A stretch of 64,000 nucleotides of DNA from positions 62,001 to 126,000 of the forward strand of contig NZ_JABFBC010000001.1 in NCBI RefSeq assembly GCF_013093415.1, given 5' to 3'. The notes under the pieces are model-generated. The model was not told the origin of the DNA and did not search any database. It saw only the letters and a program-made list of their open reading frames with translations. Positions 27,016-34,865 of the stretch are shown in pieces; positions within the stretch are counted from its first letter, which is position 1, and each line of letters begins with the position of its first letter. The DNA comes from Halovulum dunhuangense. GTDB lineage: Bacteria; Pseudomonadota; Alphaproteobacteria; Rhodobacterales; Rhodobacteraceae. A program made the translations under genes and the position numbers.

Positions 27016-28556
27016 CCCGCCCGTTCCGGCTGGCCGCCGCCTTCATGACCGTGGGCGGCTGGACGCTGGCAAGTCGCGTCATGGGGTTTGCCCGCGACAT
27101 CCTGATCGCGCGCTACCTGGGCGCGGGCGCCGCGGCCGAGGCGTTCCTGGTGGCCTTTGCCCTGCCCAACATGTTCCGCCGCTTCTTCGCCGAGGGCGCA
27201 TTCAACATGGCCTTCGTGCCGCTGTTCTCGAAGCGGCTGGAACGGGGCGAGGATCCGCAGGGCTTTGCCGGCGATGCCGCGACGGCGCTGGCCATCATCC
27301 TGGTCGCGCTGACCCTGCTGGCACAGGTCTTCATGCCCTGGCTGGTGCTGGCCATGGCCTCGGGCTTTGCCGGCGACGCGCGTTTCGGCCTGGCGGTCGA
27401 GATGGGGCGCATCGCCTTTCCCTACATCCTGTTCATCTCGCTTGCCGCGCTTGTCAGCGGCGTGCTGAACGCGCTTGGCCGGTTCTGGGTGGCCGCAGCG
27501 GCGCCGGTGGCGCTGAACGTGATCCTGGTGGGCGCGATGGTCGGCGCGGCCGGGCTTGGCGCCGATATCGGCATGGCGCTGGCATGGGCGGTGCCCGTGG
27601 CCGGCATCGCGCAGCTTGCGCTGGTCTGGGGCGCGGCGCGGCGCGCGGGCTTCACGGTGCGCCTGCGCCGCCCGAGACTGACGCCCGAGTTGAAGCGGCT
27701 GCTGGTGATCGCGGCGCCGGCGGCACTGGCGGGCGGCGTGATGCAGGTCAACCTGCTGGTGGGCCGGCAGGTCGCATCCTTTACCGAGGGCGCGGTCGCC
27801 TGGCTGGGCTATGCCGACCGGCTTTACCAGTTGCCGCTGGGCGTGGTCGGCATCGCCATCGGCGTCGTGCTGCTGCCCGACCTGTCGCGGCGGCTGGCGG
27901 CGGGGGACCGGGCCGGCGGGATCGACGCGATCAACCGCGCGGCAGAGTTCTCGCTGGTGCTGACGCTGCCAGCGGCTGCCGCGCTTGTGGTGATCCCCTT
28001 GCCGCTGATCTCGGTCCTGTTCGAGCGGGGCGCCTTCGGCCCCGAGGACAGTGCCGCGACCGCGGCGGCGCTGGCGATCTATGGGCTGGGCCTGCCCGCC
28101 TTCGTGCTGCAAAAGGTGTTCCAGCCCGTTTTCTTCGCCCGCGAGGATACCCGCAGCCCCTTTCGCTACGCGGTCGTGGCGATGGTGGTGAACGCGGCGC
28201 TGGCCATCGGGCTGATGCCGGTGCTGGGTTACATCGCGGCCGCGCTGGCCACGACGGGGGCCGCCTGGGTGATGCTGGTGCTGCTGGTCCGGGGCGCGCG
28301 GCGGATCGACGGCGCGGTGGAACTCGATGACCGCCTGCGCCGGATCCTGCCCCGGATCGTGCTGTCCACGGTCGTGATGGCCGCCGGGCTCTGGCTTGCG
28401 ACGATCCCGCTGGCAGGGGCGCTGGGGGCGCCGGGGCTGCGTTACGCGGCGCTGCTCGCCCTGGTCGTGCTGGGGCCGACACTCTATTTCGGGACGGCCA
28501 TTGCCAGTGGCGCATTCTCGCTGGCGCAGGCCCGGAAGTTCCTGCGCCGGGGCTGA
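27012..28556 (+). CDS. murJ: lipid II flippase MurJ
   Basis: A 514-residue MOP-superfamily membrane protein with about 14 transmembrane helices that moves lipid II across the inner membrane for peptidoglycan synthesis. Family features are the N-terminal SRVMGFARDILIARYLGAG, PNMFRRFFAEGAFNMAFVPL near residue 54 (including the conserved Arg residues of the cavity), and QLPLGVVGIAIGVVLLPDLS near 274-293. The start overlaps the glnD stop by 4 bases. The glnD-murJ pairing is, from memory, common in alphaproteobacteria. Confidence 0.95.
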   Translation: MTRPFRLAAAFMTVGGWTLASRVMGFARDILIARYLGAGAAAEAFLVAFALPNMFRRFFAEGAFNMAFVPLFSKRLERGEDPQGFAGDAATALAIILVALTLLAQVFMPWLVLAMASGFAGDARFGLAVEMGRIAFPYILFISLAALVSGVLNALGRFWVAAAAPVALNVILVGAMVGAAGLGADIGMALAWAVPVAGIAQLALVWGAARRAGFTVRLRRPRLTPELKRLLVIAAPAALAGGVMQVNLLVGRQVASFTEGAVAWLGYADRLYQLPLGVVGIAIGVVLLPDLSRRLAAGDRAGGIDAINRAAEFSLVLTLPAAAALVVIPLPLISVLFERGAFGPEDSAATAAALAIYGLGLPAFVLQKVFQPVFFAREDTRSPFRYAVVAMVVNAALAIGLMPVLGYIAAALATTGAAWVMLVLLVRGARRIDGAVELDDRLRRILPRIVLSTVVMAAGLWLATIPLAGALGAPGLRYAALLALVVLGPTLYFGTAIASGAFSLAQARKFLRRG

Positions 28557-28560
28557 GCCC

Positions 28561-29256
28561 TCAGCCGCCCTGCAACTTGCGCCGCAACCGTCTCAGGCCA
28601 CCCGGTGCAAGCGGGGTCGCGATCAGGAATCCCGCGACGAAGCCCGCGATCTCGGACCAGAGGCTGGCCCAGGTGCCGTCGATAAGGATGAATATGACCT
28701 GTATCCCGACCAGAACCCCGATCAGCCGGAACGCCGCGTAGGGGTTCGTCCCCAGCTTGTCGGCCGCCGCCCACAGCGCCCAGGTATAGAGGCCGAGCAG
28801 CCCGTAGACCGCCGGGTAGGCGCCAAAAAGCGGCGCCTCGCTGTCGATGACCAGCGCATGGACCAGCGCGCCCGAAACGGCCGAGACCGCATAGGCCAGC
28901 AGGATCGCGGCGGGATGGAACAGTCGCGCGGTGAAATTGCCCAGCGCAAGCAGCAGGACTGCGGCGAACAGGGTATGGGTCAGGTTGTAATGGATGAAGC
29001 TGTAGGTGACGAAGCGCCACAGGCCATCGATGCGCCAGTCGCCGCTCTGGACCATGTAGTCGAAATAGCGCGAGAAGAAGCCGAAGTTCCGCAACGCCTC
29101 CAGCCGCCAGCCCACCGCCTCGGGCCCGCCGACAAGTCCGCGCGCGCCGGCCTGGAACAGAAGCTCCACCGCGACCACCAGGGCCACCAGTGCCATGACC
29201 ACCGGCGGGATAGGGTTCACCGGCGAGGCGTTGTGGTCCGGGTCATACATCCGCAT
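28561..29256 (-). CDS. rhomboid-like membrane protein lacking catalytic residues
   Basis: A 231-residue six-helix membrane protein with the rhomboid scaffold. The segment HYNLTHTLF keeps the two histidines that match GlpG His145 and His150 (here His89 and His94), but the oxyanion Asn is Ala98. The motif that should read GxSG is GAYP (145-148), so the nucleophilic Ser is Tyr147, and the catalytic His of the last helix is Glu202 in SEIAGFVAGF. It therefore looks like a rhomboid pseudoprotease that could bind or chaperone membrane proteins. Its stop lies 4 bases from the convergent murJ stop. Family membership is clear; activity is not expected. Confidence 0.82.
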   Translation of the reverse strand: MRMYDPDHNASPVNPIPPVVMALVALVVAVELLFQAGARGLVGGPEAVGWRLEALRNFGFFSRYFDYMVQSGDWRIDGLWRFVTYSFIHYNLTHTLFAAVLLLALGNFTARLFHPAAILLAYAVSAVSGALVHALVIDSEAPLFGAYPAVYGLLGLYTWALWAAADKLGTNPYAAFRLIGVLVGIQVIFILIDGTWASLWSEIAGFVAGFLIATPLAPGGLRRLRRKLQGG

Positions 29257-29333
29257 CGGTCCGCTCCTGTTGACGCGGGCTGGGCGAGCCGCGATAAGCA
29301 GCCCGGTTTAACCACAGACGCAGGCGCTTGACC

Positions 29334-30362
29334 ATGTCCCAGACCACCCACACCCAGCGCGTCTTTTCCGGCGTGCAGCCCACCGGTGGGCTGACGCTCG
29401 GCAATTACCTCGGCGCGGTGAAGCGGTTCGTGGAACTGCAGGAAAGGGACTGGGAAACCATCTACTGCGTGGTGGACCTGCACGCGGTCACGGTGACCTG
29501 GCCCGGGCGCGAGAAGATGGCCGCCGCCACGCGCGAGCTGGCCGCCGCCTTCATCGCCTGCGGGCTGGATCCGAAACGCTCGATCCTGTTCAACCAGAGC
29601 CAGGTTCCCGCCCATACCCAGCTGGCCTGGGTGTTCAATTGCGTCGCGCGGCTCGGCTGGGCCAACCGCATGACCCAGTTCAAGGACAAGGCAGGGAAGA
29701 ACGCCGAAAAGGCGTCGATCGGGCTGTATACCTACCCGGCCCTGATGGCGGCGGACATCCTTGCATACCAGGCGACGCATGTGCCCGTGGGCGAGGATCA
29801 GAAGCAGCACCTGGAATTCGCCCGCGACATCGCGGCGAAGTTCAACCTGGATTTCGACGCGCTGGACTTCTTTCCCCTGCCAGAGCCGCTGATCGAGGGC
29901 GCGGCCACCCGCGTGATGAGCCTGCGGGACGGCACCAAGAAGATGTCCAAGTCCGACCCCTCGGACATGAGCCGGATCAACCTGACCGACGACGCGGACA
30001 CCATCGCCAGAAAGATCCGCAAGGCCAAGACCGACCCCGAGCCACTGCCCGAGACCCTCGAGGGGCTGGAGGAACGGCCGGAGGCACGCAACCTGGTGAA
30101 CATCTATGCGGCGCTGGCGGAAGTGACGCCCGGTGCGGTGATGGCAGAGCATGGCGGCCAGCCCTTCTCGGCCTTCAAGCCGGCGCTGGCGGATCTGGCG
30201 GTGGAGAAGCTGTCCCATATCGGCACGAAGATGTCCGAGTTGATGGCAGACCCGGCCGAGATCGACCGCATCCTGGGCGATGGTGCCGACCGCGCCGCCG
30301 CCATAGCAGAGCCGGTGCTGGACAAGACCTACGAACTCCTGGGCTTCATCCGGAGCAGATAG
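29334..30362 (+). CDS. trpS: tryptophan--tRNA ligase
   Basis: A 342-residue class I aminoacyl-tRNA synthetase. It has the HIGH-equivalent [16 protein letters not shown] near residue 18, the tryptophan pocket segment [20 protein letters not shown] near 132-151, [15 protein letters not shown], and the KMSKS loop ([11 protein letters not shown] near 205). The start at 29334 gives [18 protein letters not shown]; a TTG two codons earlier is possible. It is divergent from the rhomboid-like gene, 77 bases away. The 231-base gap after it holds a CGGATC/GATCCG inverted repeat near 30554-30571 but no gene that I can support. Confidence 0.97.
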   Translation: MSQTTHTQRVFSGVQPTGGLTLGNYLGAVKRFVELQERDWETIYCVVDLHAVTVTWPGREKMAAATRELAAAFIACGLDPKRSILFNQSQVPAHTQLAWVFNCVARLGWANRMTQFKDKAGKNAEKASIGLYTYPALMAADILAYQATHVPVGEDQKQHLEFARDIAAKFNLDFDALDFFPLPEPLIEGAATRVMSLRDGTKKMSKSDPSDMSRINLTDDADTIARKIRKAKTDPEPLPETLEGLEERPEARNLVNIYAALAEVTPGAVMAEHGGQPFSAFKPALADLAVEKLSHIGTKMSELMADPAEIDRILGDGADRAAAIAEPVLDKTYELLGFIRSR

Positions 30363-30593
30363 TCTGCGGTGGCGCCACGCGGCGAGGGTCGCGCTGGCGC
30401 TGCTGTGTCCAGGCTGGGTATTGCGGACCGGAGGGTGGGCGCACTGTCCGGGCCAATGATCGGTATGGACCCACCGAACGCGCGGTATCTGGCGAACAGG
30501 GGGGAGCCGCAGGACAGGCCCGTGTGACGCGGGACTGACTTGCATGCCCAACCCGGATCGGGAATGATCCGCGGGCAATACCGGAGGTGATCC

Positions 30594-31052
30594 TTGCGCA
30601 AGTTTCTCGTGGTTCTCGATGACACGCCCGAATGCCTTGTGGCGATGCGCTTCGCCGCGATCCGCGCCTCCAAGACAGGGGGCGGGGTCGAGTTGCTGGG
30701 TATCGTGTCGCCCGAGGAGTTCCAGCACTGGATCGGCGTCGGCGAGATGATGCGCGCCGAGGCGCGGGAAAAGATCGAGGCCCATTTCGAGGTGTTCCGC
30801 GAGCGGATGGAAAAGGTCGAGGGCATCCGCCCCACTTTGGCCATCCGCGAGGGCGAGAAGGCCCGCGAGATCATCGAGCACATAAAGGCCGACCCCGAGA
30901 TCGGCGTGCTCGTGCTGGGGGCCGGCACCAAGGGCGATGGCCCCGGCCCGCTGGTCACGGAACTGACCGGGCGACGGATCGGCGAGATGCCGGTGCCGAT
31001 CACGGTCGTTCCGGGCAACATGACCAAGGAGGACATCATCGCGGTGTCCTGA
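30594..31052 (+). CDS. universal stress protein (UspA family)
   Basis: A 152-residue single-domain Usp. The fold is shown by RKFLVVLDDTPECLVAMRFA at the N terminus, a central ELLGIVSPEEFQHWIGVGEM, and the C-terminal IGVLVLGAGTKGDGPGPLV, corresponding to the nucleotide-binding glycine region (G-2x-G-9x-G type) of ATP-binding members. The function is general stress survival; no specific partner can be named. The TTG start is supported by a strong GGAGGTGATCC ribosome site. Confidence 0.9.
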   Translation: MRKFLVVLDDTPECLVAMRFAAIRASKTGGGVELLGIVSPEEFQHWIGVGEMMRAEAREKIEAHFEVFRERMEKVEGIRPTLAIREGEKAREIIEHIKADPEIGVLVLGAGTKGDGPGPLVTELTGRRIGEMPVPITVVPGNMTKEDIIAVS

Positions 31053-31094
31053 GACAACAGCCCGAAACGGGCACCCGACACGGGAGGACATCCG

Positions 31095-31967
31095 ATGTTC
31101 GAGGATTTCGAGCACCACCGCCTGACCACGGCCACGGCCGAGATCGACCTTGTGGCCGCCGGCGAGGGCTTTCCGGTGCTTCTGCTGCACGGCTTTCCGC
31201 AGACCCGCGCCGCATGGCACCTGGTCGCGCCGCAACTGGCGCGGCATTACCGGGTGATCGTGCCCGACCTTCCAGGCTACGGCGCAAGCCGCGGGCCCAC
31301 GCCCAGCGCCGACGGCGCGACCCATTCCAAGCGTTCGATGGCCGCGGCGATGGTCGAGGTGATGGAATCGCTCGGCCACGACGAATTCGCGGTCGCGGGG
31401 CATGACCGCGGCGGACGGGTTGCCTACCGGATGGCACTGGATCATCCCAACCGGGTAAACCGGCTGGCGGTCATGGACATCATGACCACCATCGACACCT
31501 GGGAAGAGATGGACTGGAAAGCGGCGCTGCGCAGCTATCACTGGCCGCTCCTGGCACAGGACGCGCCGGTGGTGGAGCGTCTGCTGGGCGCCGATCCCGG
31601 CTTCTACCTCGATCACCTTCTGAACCGCTGGAAGGGCGAGGGGGCGGAACTCGACCCCGCGGCCGTGGCCGAATATCGCGCGGCGATGGAACGGCCGGAG
31701 GTTCGCGCGGCGATGGCCGCGGATTACCGCGCCGGGGCCGGGATCGACCGTGAACTGGACGAGGCCGACCGGGATGCCCGGCACTTCATCGCCTGTCCGA
31801 TGCTTCTGATAAGGGGCCGGCAATACGAGCCGCGCTCACTGCTCGATGCCTGGACCGGCTGGGGCGAGGCGCTGGCCGAGGAGGTGTTCGACTGCGGGCA
31901 TTTCCTGGCCGAGGAGAAGCCCGAGCAGACCACCGCGGCGCTGGCAGCCTTCTTCGGGGCGGTTTAG
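31095..31967 (+). CDS. alpha/beta hydrolase, fluoroacetate/haloacetate dehalogenase-like
   Basis: A 290-residue hydrolase whose active-site pattern matches the fluoroacetate dehalogenase group. It has the oxyanion HGFPQTRAAW near residue 32 and a nucleophile Asp104 in AGHDRGGRVAYRMALDHPNR with Arg105 and Arg108 for the carboxylate. Asp128, His149-Trp150 (SYHWPLLAQ) and Tyr211 sit at the halide pocket, and His269 is in CGHFLAEE. These correspond to D110, R111, R114, D134, H155, W156, Y219 and H280 of the Rhodopseudomonas enzyme, as I recall them. It lies between the usp and nfu genes. Natural substrate unknown; 2-haloacids are plausible. Confidence 0.82.
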   Translation: MFEDFEHHRLTTATAEIDLVAAGEGFPVLLLHGFPQTRAAWHLVAPQLARHYRVIVPDLPGYGASRGPTPSADGATHSKRSMAAAMVEVMESLGHDEFAVAGHDRGGRVAYRMALDHPNRVNRLAVMDIMTTIDTWEEMDWKAALRSYHWPLLAQDAPVVERLLGADPGFYLDHLLNRWKGEGAELDPAAVAEYRAAMERPEVRAAMAADYRAGAGIDRELDEADRDARHFIACPMLLIRGRQYEPRSLLDAWTGWGEALAEEVFDCGHFLAEEKPEQTTAALAAFFGAV

Positions 31968-31983
31968 AACAATTCCAGATTGC

Positions 31984-32012
31984 TTGACTTAATCGCTCGG
32001 GAGTCCCATGTT
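31984..32012 (+). promoter_or_regulatory. possible housekeeping promoter for the nfu gene
   Basis: TTGACT at 31984-31989 and CATGTT at 32007-32012, separated by 17 bases, lie just ahead of the Nfu-family gene in the 73-base gap after the dehalogenase-like gene. The -35 is good, the -10 weak. Confidence 0.4.
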
Positions 32013-32040
32013 CGAGCCAAACCGCACGAGGGCACCTTCC

Positions 32041-32601
32041 ATGTTCATCCAGACCGAATCGACCCCGAACCCCGCCACGCTGAAATTCCTGCCCGGGCAG
32101 GCAGTGATGCCGGCCGGCACGGCGGACTTCCCCAGCGCCGACGCCGCAGGCAACTCTCCGCTCGCAAGCCGCGTGTTCGGGGTGGAGGGTGTGACCGGTG
32201 TGTTCCTCGGGCCCGATTTCGTCACCGTGACCAAGGGTGCCGACATCGAGTGGGCGCATATCAAGCCCGCCGTGCTGGGTGCGATCATGGAACATTACCA
32301 GTCCGGCCTGCCGGTGATCGAGGGCGACGGCGGCGCGGTCGGCCATGCCGAGCATGACGGCCCCGACGCCCATATCGTCAGCCAGATCAAGGAACTGCTG
32401 GACACCCGCGTGCGTCCCGCCGTGGCTCAGGATGGCGGCGACATCACCTTCCACGGGTTCGAGCGGGGCGTCGTCTATCTGCACATGCAGGGCGCTTGCG
32501 CGGGCTGCCCGTCCTCGACCATGACGCTGAAGATGGGCATCGAGAACCTGCTGCGGCACTACATACCGGAAGTGACGGAAGTCCGACCGGTCGCTGCCTG
32601 A
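32041..32601 (+). CDS. Nfu-family iron-sulfur cluster scaffold/carrier
   Basis: A 186-residue protein with two domains. The N-terminal Nfu domain starts MFIQTESTPNPATLKFLPGQ and includes SPLASRVFGVEGVTGVFLG. The C-terminal NifU domain has RPAVAQDGGDITFHGFERG and the cluster-binding CAGCPSSTMTLK with its CxxC near residue 152. It carries Fe-S clusters to client enzymes; aconitase, or the succinate dehydrogenase encoded in this window, are typical clients. The ATG at 32041 gives the family N terminus; an in-frame ATG at 32008 adds 11 unrelated residues. tsaB follows 8 bases later. Confidence 0.92.
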   Translation: MFIQTESTPNPATLKFLPGQAVMPAGTADFPSADAAGNSPLASRVFGVEGVTGVFLGPDFVTVTKGADIEWAHIKPAVLGAIMEHYQSGLPVIEGDGGAVGHAEHDGPDAHIVSQIKELLDTRVRPAVAQDGGDITFHGFERGVVYLHMQGACAGCPSSTMTLKMGIENLLRHYIPEVTEVRPVAA

Positions 32602-32609
32602 CGGGCGCC

Positions 32610-33251
32610 ATGCGCATCCTCGCCATCGATACAGCCGCCGCGCATTGCGCGGCGGCTTTGCTTGAGGACGGCGTCGTTCGCGGCACGCTGAGCGAGGTCA
32701 TGGGCCGGGGACAGGCCGAGCGGCTGGTCCCCATGGCGCAATCCCTGCTGGAGGCAGCGGGCACCGACTTTCGCCACCTCGACGCCATTGCCGTGGGCAT
32801 CGGCCCCGGCAACTTCACCGGAATCCGCATTTCGGTCTCGACCGCGCGCGGGCTGGCGCTGGCGCTTGGCATTCCCGCAATCGGGGTCAGCACCTTCGAG
32901 GCGCTGGCCTGGGGGCATGACGGGCCCGTGCTGGTCGCGCTGGATGCCGGGCGTGACCGTCTTTACGTCCAGGGCTTCCGCGGCGCCGACCTGTCGCCCC
33001 GCCTGACCGACCGCACCGCGCTGCATCATGTGGCGCTGCCGCCCTCGACGCTGGTGCTGGGCCATGACGCGACGCGTCTGGCCGGGATCGTGGACGCGCG
33101 GCCGGGATCGGGCAATACCGTCCCGGCGCCCGAGATCTTCGCCATGATCGCGGCCACGAGGGCGGCACCTCACGCCCCGCCCGCGCCGCTCTACCTGAGG
33201 ACGGCGGACGCGGCCCTTCCGGCCGAGGGGCCGCCAACGCTGCTGGACTGA
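32610..33251 (+). CDS. tsaB: tRNA threonylcarbamoyladenosine protein TsaB
   Basis: A 213-residue ASKHA-fold partner of TsaD in t6A37 tRNA modification. It starts with RILAIDTAAAHCAAALLEDG and carries DAIAVGIGPGNFTGIRIS then VSTARGLALALGIP near residues 56-86, the classical TsaB signature. The length is slightly shorter than E. coli TsaB. It sits directly upstream of rimI, a gene pair seen in many bacteria. Confidence 0.93.
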   Translation: MRILAIDTAAAHCAAALLEDGVVRGTLSEVMGRGQAERLVPMAQSLLEAAGTDFRHLDAIAVGIGPGNFTGIRISVSTARGLALALGIPAIGVSTFEALAWGHDGPVLVALDAGRDRLYVQGFRGADLSPRLTDRTALHHVALPPSTLVLGHDATRLAGIVDARPGSGNTVPAPEIFAMIAATRAAPHAPPAPLYLRTADAALPAEGPPTLLD

Positions 33252-33255
33252 TGCC

Positions 33256-33684
33256 ATGACGCCCGAGGCCCTGGCGGCGCTGCATGCGCGCGCCTTTCCC
33301 GGCCCGCCCCGCCCCTGGAGCGCGGCCGAATTCGCCGAAGTGCTTGCCCTGCCCGGCGTCGCCCTCTTCACCGCTGGAACGGCCGCTTTCCTGATCGCCC
33401 GCCGCGCCGGCCCCGAAGCCGAGATCCTGACCCTCTGCACCGCACCCGATGCCCGGCGGCAGGGACACGCCGCGCGGCTTCTGGCGGAAATGCAGCGCTG
33501 GGCCGAGGCCAGCGGCGTCGAGGAACTGTTCCTCGAGGTGGCCGAAACCAATATCGCCGCGCGGGCGCTTTATGCGGCAGCGGGCTTTGTTCCGCGCGGT
33601 CATCGGAAGGACTACTACGACGCCGGCGGGCGTGTGCGCGTCCATGCCCATGTGATGGGCAAATGCCTTGCGCCAAAGGGCTGA
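33256..33684 (+). CDS. rimI: GNAT acetyltransferase, RimI-like
   Basis: A 142-residue GNAT protein. The acetyl-CoA loop ARRQGHAARLLAEM near residue 70 fits the R/QxxGxG/A pattern. The segment FLEVAETNIAARALYAAAGFVPRGHRKDYY, read as FLEVAETNIAARALY plus GFVPRGHRKDYY, is characteristic of RimI-type N-terminal acetyltransferases, which acetylate ribosomal protein S18 in E. coli. Its position right after tsaB supports the name. It ends 164 bases before the nucleoside-transport operon. Confidence 0.85.
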   Translation: MTPEALAALHARAFPGPPRPWSAAEFAEVLALPGVALFTAGTAAFLIARRAGPEAEILTLCTAPDARRQGHAARLLAEMQRWAEASGVEELFLEVAETNIAARALYAAAGFVPRGHRKDYYDAGGRVRVHAHVMGKCLAPKG

Positions 33685-33715
33685 AACGCAGCGTTAGGGG
33701 AAGAAAAACCCATTG

Positions 33716-33763
33716 ACCGGCCCTGCTGGCTGCGCCTTACTGGCGCGAGTTTCCCCTGCCGGT
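33716..33763 (+). promoter_or_regulatory. structured leader upstream of the purine-nucleoside operon
   Basis: An outer stem (ACCGGC 33716-33721 with GCCGGT 33758-33763) encloses an inner hairpin (GCGCC 33732-33736, loop TTACT, GGCGC 33742-33746), with asymmetric internal strands CCTGCTGGCT and GAGTTTCCCCT. The left arm ACCGGCC can instead pair with GGCCGGT near 33813-33819, so two exclusive folds are possible. The position, about 85 bases ahead of a nucleoside-uptake operon, suggests a purine-responsive element, but I cannot assign a riboswitch class. Confidence 0.35.
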
Positions 33764-33847
33764 TGAGGGCCTCGCCAGCGCGATATTCGCCGCGCGACGC
33801 GCACCTGGCCTTGGCCGGTGGAACGGACCAACATTGGAGGACACCGA

Positions 33848-34858
33848 ATGAAGATGCTTTCCGCCGTCGCAGGCATCGCCGCGCTGCTTGGCTCTGCCGC
33901 CACCGCGCTGGCCGACGGCCACACGAATTTCAACCCGGCCGTCATCTTCGACCTGGGCGGCAAGTTCGACCGCTCGTTCAACCAGGCCGCCTATGAGGGC
34001 GCGGAGCGCTTCAAGGAAGAATTCGGCGTCGAGTACCGCGAATTCGAAATCCAGTCCGACGCCCAGCGCGAGCAGGCGCTGCGCCGCTTCGCCGAGGCTG
34101 GCAACAACCCGATCGTCGTGGCGGGCTTCGCCCAGGCCAGCGCCATGGAAGCGGTCGCGGCCGAATTCCCCGACACCCAGTTCCAGATCATCGACGCGGT
34201 CGTGGACCTGCCGAACGTGCGGTCGGTCGTCTTCAAGGAAGAAGAAGGCTCCTACCTGGTCGGCATGCTTGCGGCGATGAAGTCCGAAACCGGCACCGTC
34301 GGTTTCGTCGGCGGCATGGACATCCCGCTGATCCGCGCCTTCGCCTGCGGCTATGTGCAGGGTGCAAAGGCGGTGAACCCCGACATCACCGTGATCCAGA
34401 ACATGACCGGCACCACCGGCGCGGCCTGGAACGACCCCGTGCGCGGCGGTGAACTGGCCACCGGCCAGATCCAGCAGGGAGCGGACGTGGTCTATCACGC
34501 GGCCGGTGGCACCGGGCGCGGCGTGCTGCAGGCGGCGGCGGATGCCGGGGCCTTCGGGATCGGCGTCGACTCGAACCAGAACTACCTGCATCCCGGCAGC
34601 GTCCTGACCTCGATGCTGAAGCGCGTGGACGTCGCCACCTACAACGCGTTCAAGGATGCGATGGACGGCAACTTCACCGTTGGCGTGCAGACGCTGGGCC
34701 TGGCGCAGGAAGGCGTGGGCTACGCGGTGGATGACAACAACCGGGCGCTGCTGACCGACGAGATGACGGCCGCCGTGGAAGAGGCCAAGGCGAAGATCGT
34801 CTCGGGCGAGATCTCGGTCCACGACTACCGCAGCGACGACAGCTGCCCGGTCTCCTGA
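33848..34858 (+). CDS. BMP-family purine-nucleoside-binding protein
   Basis: A 336-residue periplasmic receptor. The signal peptide ends ATALA near residue 22. The mature protein has the Bmp/PnrA pattern: FDLGGKFDRSFNQAAYEGAE near residues 34-53, VGFVGGMDIPLIRAFACGY near 155, and VVYHAAGGTGRGVLQAAADA with GIGVDSNQNYLHPG near 216-252. Members of this family bind purine nucleosides, and a purine nucleoside phosphorylase ends the operon. The start at 33848 follows TTGGAGGACACCGA. It is the first gene of a five-gene operon. Confidence 0.9.
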   Translation: MKMLSAVAGIAALLGSAATALADGHTNFNPAVIFDLGGKFDRSFNQAAYEGAERFKEEFGVEYREFEIQSDAQREQALRRFAEAGNNPIVVAGFAQASAMEAVAAEFPDTQFQIIDAVVDLPNVRSVVFKEEEGSYLVGMLAAMKSETGTVGFVGGMDIPLIRAFACGYVQGAKAVNPDITVIQNMTGTTGAAWNDPVRGGELATGQIQQGADVVYHAAGGTGRGVLQAAADAGAFGIGVDSNQNYLHPGSVLTSMLKRVDVATYNAFKDAMDGNFTVGVQTLGLAQEGVGYAVDDNNRALLTDEMTAAVEEAKAKIVSGEISVHDYRSDDSCPVS

Positions 34859-34865
34859 CGCGCAG

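Noticed and set aside
30363-30593. A possible gene in the trpS-usp gap
   Set aside because: Short frames here lack start sites and coding character; only a CGGATC/GATCCG inverted repeat near the usp ribosome site stands out.
33716-33763. A classical guanine/adenine riboswitch in the nucleoside-operon leader
   Set aside because: GAGTTTC recalls the purine-riboswitch core, but there is no three-way junction, no second loop for the kissing interaction and the inner loop is 5 rather than 7 bases.
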